A DNA stretch of 64,000 nucleotides from Pseudo-nitzschia pungens (Eukaryota; Bacillariophyta; Bacillariophyceae; Bacillariales; Bacillariaceae), in contig CM074760.1 of NCBI GenBank assembly GCA_037355855.1, forward strand, positions 4,642,501-4,706,500. The letters run 5' to 3'. The number at the start of each line of letters is the position of its first letter. Position 1 is the stretch's first letter. Shown piece by piece: positions 60,090 to 64,000 of this stretch. A program made the position numbers and the translations under genes. The notes under the pieces were generated by a model that worked only from the letters and a program-made list of their open reading frames with translations, had not been told where the DNA came from and ran no database searches.

Positions 60090-61178
60090 CTATGGTTGCC
60101 ACGTAGGACTGCCATCGAAGTTTCTTTCGACTCGTCCGCCATGTTCCATGCAATAGGTTTCCATTGCTTGCTTGACGTAAGCTTGGAACGCTTCATTGGA
60201 AGCAGTGCTTCCAGTTTCATTGCTGGGAGCCGAAGCAGTACTATTGTTGCTGCTATTGCTCTTATTTCTTTTGGAATATTTATTTTTTGGACATTCAGAC
60301 CAATCATGATCATGACCAGTAATTCTGCAAGGATTATTGTACTTGCGCTTGCTGGTATGATTAGTGCTGTTGCTTTCTTCTTCGGATTCAGCATCGGTGT
60401 CACTGTCCAAATTAGAGCTGTTGTTTTCAGCGTCCGAATAGTTGTCGGCGTTTGAATCGTATGGCTGATTGCTCACGCTGTTGATATCGGAATCGTATGG
60501 ATTGTCACTGGGAGAGTGCTCGCTTTTGGCTTGGCGCTCTAAGGAGCTCATGTGGTCCACTATGAATTGAATAGTGGTGTGCGGTCTGATTCCACTATGG
60601 ATTCTGCAATAGTCTTCAATCCATTCATTTGTGAAGCTGTGGAGCAAGATTGTCATCTGTTGTAGTTGGTTTAGATCAGCTGCAAAGCCTTGTAGTTTTG
60701 CAGTGTATTTGAAGAGCTGTTCCATTCGGTCTGCATGGTCTTTGCAAGAGATGTTGCTGGCTTTCTTGCATTCGGCGCTTCGAAGATAAGTATGCATAAT
60801 ATCCTTAGCATCTTCGGCGCTGCAGTATTCTTGCTTGATGAAGGCTGAGAAAGCTTGCTTGTATCCATTTCTTGTAGTTGGATAATCACGTTGGCTTCTT
60901 GTCAGGGCTCTCCACTTGGTTTGGGCATCGACACAAAGGCATCGGCCAAAGTATTTGATGTATTTATTTGCTGATAGATCAAGGTCTTCAGCTGCATTTC
61001 GAAAGGCTTCTTCTGTATGCAGGAGTTCTTCTAGTCCTCCTGTGTTGGTGAATAGAGGGACTTTGACGCTGTCTTCTTGATCTTCAGAATTGTAAACTGT
61101 TAGTGTAACCAGTTTAGGATTGGAGCTGTCAAACACTCTCTTGTAAGGGATTGGAGGATCTCTGTATAGTCCTGCCAT
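60090..61178 (-). CDS. Gag protein of the gag-only element
   Basis: A 362-aa protein from the ATG at 61178 (MAGLYRDPPIPYKRVFDSSN), homologous along its length to the gag at 35675. Shared blocks include PLFTNTGGLEELLHTEEAF, AKDIMHTYLRSAECKK and CRITGHDHDWSECPKN, the Cys/His cluster. Between capsid and Cys/His parts an acidic, Asp/Ser/Asn-rich insert (about residues 215-275) replaces the basic Lys/Asn-rich stretch of the autonomous element. It ends in TAG, not TGA. The frame is intact although the element encodes nothing else, which suggests that Gag is retained by selection, for packaging or because insertion is very recent. Confidence 0.88.
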   Translation of the reverse strand: MAGLYRDPPIPYKRVFDSSNPKLVTLTVYNSEDQEDSVKVPLFTNTGGLEELLHTEEAFRNAAEDLDLSANKYIKYFGRCLCVDAQTKWRALTRSQRDYPTTRNGYKQAFSAFIKQEYCSAEDAKDIMHTYLRSAECKKASNISCKDHADRMEQLFKYTAKLQGFAADLNQLQQMTILLHSFTNEWIEDYCRIHSGIRPHTTIQFIVDHMSSLERQAKSEHSPSDNPYDSDINSVSNQPYDSNADNYSDAENNSSNLDSDTDAESEEESNSTNHTSKRKYNNPCRITGHDHDWSECPKNKYSKRNKSNSSNNSTASAPSNETGSTASNEAFQAYVKQAMETYCMEHGGRVERNFDGSPTWQP

Positions 61179-61499
61179 TGTTGATTCGTAGCGTTCGATC
61201 GTATCGATTGTTTCGTAGGTATCGATCGTTTCGTTCGATCGATTCGGTTGGAGATTGCGATCGATCGTTGTTTCCTTTCGGGGCGTTTGATCGATTCGGT
61301 GTTCGATCGATACGGTGTTCGATCGGTTGTAGATTTCGATCGGCGTTGTTTTTGTTTGATCACTTCTATCTTGTTTCAATTGTAGGATTTTGCTTGTCAG
61401 GGTATCGATGTGTCCCTGTTGTTTAGGATAAAGGATGTTCTGAATTCAGTACTGAGTTCTTGTCTTTGTCTTCTACTTTCAATTGGACAGTAATTACTG

Positions 61500-61880
61500 T
61501 GTAACACTCTAGGGTAGAATTAGATGGAGTGGTACACGATAGGTTAATAAATTGGTGTTTTAATGATGAATAATTATAAAATTGTGTTACAAAAGAGAAA
61601 GGTTGAATACTTTACGAGATGGGAATGATTTCTTGAGTATGGAATGAATGATCGAATAATGATATATTATTCGGCGGGCATAATATCAATAATCGGCGAG
61701 TCATGGGACTCTTGATATTTATCTTGATATTTGAGTATCCAATCAGTGTCCGTTGTGTGTCCGTTGTGTGTGTATATATATACTGAACATACATACCGGA
61801 ATACCATATATATTGGAGTACATGCGGGATTCAATAATCATTTAGAGTCCTTCGTAACACGGCTACGCCAGCATGTTACA
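61500..61880 (-). repeat. 5' LTR of the gag-only element, 381 bp
   Basis: Followed by AGCAT (61881-61885), the second target-site copy. The 14-base palindrome ACAGTAATTACTGT (61487-61500) overlaps its inner end, at the primer-binding-site position. Confidence 0.95.
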
Positions 61881-61885
61881 AGCAT

Positions 61886-62520
61886 TGCTCCTCTGTTAAG
61901 CGTCCACTGGGTCGGTCCCACTTCCCTTTTCCCGTGGGATTGGTGGTGTTTGAGTATTTATTATATACCTTCCTGGATATCCATATATTTTGGTTTTGGT
62001 TGGCATCCCTCCTCCGGTCTGTCATTCCACTCAGTGTTGGTCCAATTAGTCCACTCACTGGATTTCGTGTCACTTTTCCGACACTTATTTTGTTCAATTA
62101 TTTCTGTTGTCGACCATGGTCCTGTTTAGATCCTTAGGTGTCTCGGTTGTTGCTGTTGCTCCATCTGATGGTGCCAACTGCTCCTGGGATTGGTGTTCCT
62201 TAATGCTGCAGACACTGGAACGTCTTTCTCCCTTCTTTTTGCTTCTCTGTGCCTCCATTTTTTGGCAGTTTCTTTCTCGTCGGTTTTTCGGCCGATCGGT
62301 CGGTTGTTCTGCTCATGGTCATCAGCGCTCAGCTTGATTTTAAAATCATGCCATACCCTGGGTCTACTAGTGATTAGAATAGTAGTGATATGCAAATTGT
62401 GAGCTCTAATGATAAGTCTAGTATTGCTATCGGATCTAGAAGCCATCTCCTTGTTGGCGATACAGAGACTTGCTGATTCCAGTCACGAGTGGACTCGTGA
62501 CTGTATACCGGTGCACGGCA
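61886..62520 (-). repeat. Relic of the edge Gypsy-like family: LTR part
   Basis: Diverged copy of 2250-2899, continuing the relic at 58183-58490. It shares CTACTAGTGATTAGAATAGT, GATATGCAAATTGTGAGCTC and the outer end GGTGCACGGCA. Some internal length differences (62410-62480) show that it is an older insertion. Confidence 0.8.
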
Positions 62521-63088
62521 GGGCTGACAGGTTGACCAGGTTACTAATTGTTACAAATTTAACACGTACAAAACAACCCAGTACGATTACAATTAGTACA
62601 ATTTAACATGTAGATTCAAAATAGTTTTAAAAATTTAAGACGTAGATTCAAAAATCTTCTGTACCGGGCCGGTACAAACGACCTGGTCTATACTACCCAT
62701 TTGTACCCGGTCGGCCCGATACAGAAGATTTTTGAATCTAGGTGTTAAATTTTTAAAACTATTGAACGTTTATGACAATGATTGATATTTACGTGCATGT
62801 TATTGTGCATGTTACCGTGCATGTTACCGTGCATATTACCGTGTGTGTTTTTCTCCTGGTGCATGCAATATTGCCCTGGTACTGTTAAATACTGTTGAGC
62901 ATCATTAAAATACTACATTACTGCATATGTTCATAGAGTGACTGTTTTCAATACTAGATTTGCGTGACGGATTTTCCCCATTTTGGTTTTTTACCAGATT
63001 AGCGTATGGATCAAAGAATTCCGACTCAAAATAACCTATCTGCGTTCCCTTTGACTTCGATTGTCGTATCTGCGTTCCAGGCTCCCAT
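62521..63088. other. Spacer with a hairpin repeat and a short tandem repeat
   Basis: Besides the hairpin at 62620-62763, about five GTGCATGTTACC-type units lie at 62793-62850. A weak duplication of TTTGACTTCGATTGTCGTAT-type sequence and TCTGCGTTCC occurs near 63035-63080. No gene was recognised. Confidence 0.5.
62620..62763. repeat. 144-bp hairpin repeat
   Basis: Two arms of about 60 bp are inverted copies of each other. The left runs AATAGTTTTAAAAATTTAAG, then GTAGATTCAAAAATCTTCTG and TACCGGGCCGGTACAAA; the right has the same words inverted. The loop is about 20 bp. It could be a small fold-back MITE; target duplication is not clear. Confidence 0.75.
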
Positions 63089-63229
63089 AATGAGCCATTC
63101 CCGAAAACGTATTTTTTATTACAGTACCAGAGTACCAGATTACGCACCGTAACGGCTGTTTGCATATAATCAACCACTTAACCGTAACGGTTGACCGAAT
63201 CAATACTAGCAACAAAAGAGTCAGCAACC

Positions 63230-63745
63230 ATGTCGTTGGAATTAATGTTCTGTTCTTACTACTACTTCTTCCATTGCAGGGACAGTGGTCCTCAATACAA
63301 CAAACCACAACTACCCCTTGAAGAAAGAAGGAGAAGAGACAGAAGAACTCCTAGAATTGCCGTCCAACGGTACCCTTTGTCTCCCTTCTTATACATGTTT
63401 AACTCGGGAAATGATCAAGCGCTATTAAATTGCTGTGGAGTCAATCATAGTGTATTTAATGAATTACTTCTTATATTTGAGCCATACTTTGATGTCTGTA
63501 CATTCAGTGAAACAACTCGACAAGTTGTTCAAAAGAAAACACCAACACCACGACAGAAAGGGAGGAAAAGAGATTTTGACGCTACTGGTTGCCTTGGGCT
63601 TGTCTTGTTCTGGTTTCAAACATGAGGCTCTGCAGCAAGATCAGTGAGTCTAGCATTTGGATTAACTGCTACTCCCATGTACAAATGGCTTACATTTGCC
63701 AGGAGGCTTTTACTTTTTGCATTGCAAAGAAATTCTTCATTGATT
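63230..63745 (+). pseudogene. Harbinger (HARBI1-like) transposase, N-terminal remnant, second copy
   Basis: Starts at an ATG (63230, MSLELMFCSYYYFFHC), with RYPLSPFLYMFNSGNDQALL, then GRKRDFDATGCLGLVLFWF. A TGA at 63623 stands where the sister copy has Arg (TRGSAAR), consistent with CGA-to-TGA. Similarity continues in frame to LTATPMYKWLTFARRLLLFA and ends at about 63745 where opposite-strand Myb-like sequence begins. The first catalytic Asp, still present in the 5586 copy, is already lost here, so the deletion breakpoint differs. Confidence 0.75.
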
Positions 63746-63749
63746 GTTT

Positions 63750-64000
63750 GTACTGCTGTTGAAGTTTCCGGTCTCGATGTCATACACATCTTCGCCATCC
63801 CCAAGCTCTGCCTTTAGACCAATCAAGTACTTGATTCTCTTAGCCTCTTTTACATGAAATGGACAGCCTGGATCTCCTGTAGGGATTGTTCTTCTATGCC
63901 AGGAAGCAAATTTTTTCCTGATTGAGTCAACGTCTCTTCCCGGGTAATCTTCATTGTATTTAGTACAGGCCTCAAGCCATTCATCGGGTCCGATCGGTCT
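63750..64000 (-). CDS. Myb/SANT-like partner protein, C-terminal part (partial)
   Basis: An open minus-strand frame entering from the right edge. It reads RPIGPDEWLEACTKYNEDYP, GRDVDSIRKKFASWHRR and PTGDPGCPFHVKEAKRIKYL, colinear with the Myb-like gene at 6230-6778 (GPDEW, PGREVDSICRKYA, PTGDPTCPWYIKEAK). The tail EDVYDIETGNF runs into transposase-derived antisense sequence. The start lies beyond the window. Confidence 0.7.

Larger units (their letters stand above)
58491..61880 (-). mobile_element. Gag-only LTR retrotransposon, recently inserted
   Basis: A 3390-bp element on the minus strand: two 381-bp LTRs with one mismatch, a 5-bp target duplication (AGCAT), an intact gag and a short decayed stretch corresponding to the pol start. 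Protease, reverse transcriptase, RNase H and integrase are all absent, so it must be mobilised by enzymes of an autonomous relative. LTR ends (TGTAACATGCT ... AGAGTGTTACA), the palindromic primer-site sequence and gag show it belongs to the same clade as the intact element at 35234. Confidence 0.93.
63092..64000. mobile_element. PIF/Harbinger DNA transposon, second copy, truncated by window edge
   Basis: Begins with GAGCCATTCCCGAAAACG, one base off the terminal repeat of the element at 5257, preceded by AAT (63089-63091). It carries the same gene pair: transposase remnant on plus and Myb-like gene on minus, meeting tail to tail. The right end is outside the window. Confidence 0.8.

Overview
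The window reads as nuclear DNA of a stramenopile, most likely a diatom. It holds eukaryotic genes with short GT-AG introns (77-137 bp). Two genes, uroporphyrinogen-III synthase and glutaredoxin, start with a signal peptide followed by a phenylalanine right after the cleavage-type Ala (VAA/FS and SAF), which is the diatom plastid-targeting pattern. The remaining genes (dynactin p62, COG3, an OMS1/METTL7-like methyltransferase) are ordinary eukaryotic housekeeping genes. The species assignment is inference; no rRNA or tRNA gene was found to test it.

Layout. (1) 1-2899: truncated Ty3/Gypsy-like element on the minus strand (gag, start of pol, LTR/leader). (2) 3333-8872: a run of DNA transposons: a TA-flanked MITE, a Harbinger MITE abutting a deleted PIF/Harbinger element (transposase pseudogene plus Myb-like partner), a hairpin MITE with a 13-unit minisatellite, and a Stowaway-like MITE. 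(3) 9515-18958: gene island 1 with dynactin p62, a PAM2-motif protein, a PPC/DUF296 protein, an unrecognised Ser/Pro-rich protein and a methyltransferase. (4) 19.5-29.1 kb: a repeat tract, an unrecognised 321-aa protein, and an 8.27-kb CACTA/Plavaka-like transposon with perfect 24-bp terminal inverted repeats and five minus-strand ORFs. (5) 29.6-33.4 kb: a MULE transposase frame broken only by three TGA codons, then 38-bp minisatellites. (6) 33.9-47.0 kb: a nested block. An old minus-strand Gypsy element was hit by a Stowaway-like MITE, a fold-back element and a complete young Gypsy element (35234-41013, identical LTRs, 5-bp target duplication), and is flanked by two inverted LINE fragments, one of them carrying a MITE. 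(7) 47400-52252: gene island 2 with plastid uroporphyrinogen-III synthase and plastid glutaredoxin (divergent) and COG3. (8) 52692-64000: a long-inverted-repeat element full of minisatellites, a second CAG-flanked MITE, a relic of the window-edge Gypsy element split by a recent gag-only LTR element (58491-61880), a hairpin repeat, and a second PIF/Harbinger element running off the edge.

How it works together. The host genes sit in two compact islands and the rest is layered mobile DNA. At least nine insertions have recognisable ends and target duplications, so the order of insertion can be read. The Gypsy elements keep gag and pol in one frame separated by a single TGA. A gag-only relative has moved recently and must borrow enzymes from an autonomous element such as the intact one here. 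Old copies show C-to-T/G-to-A changes that turn CGA codons into TGA.
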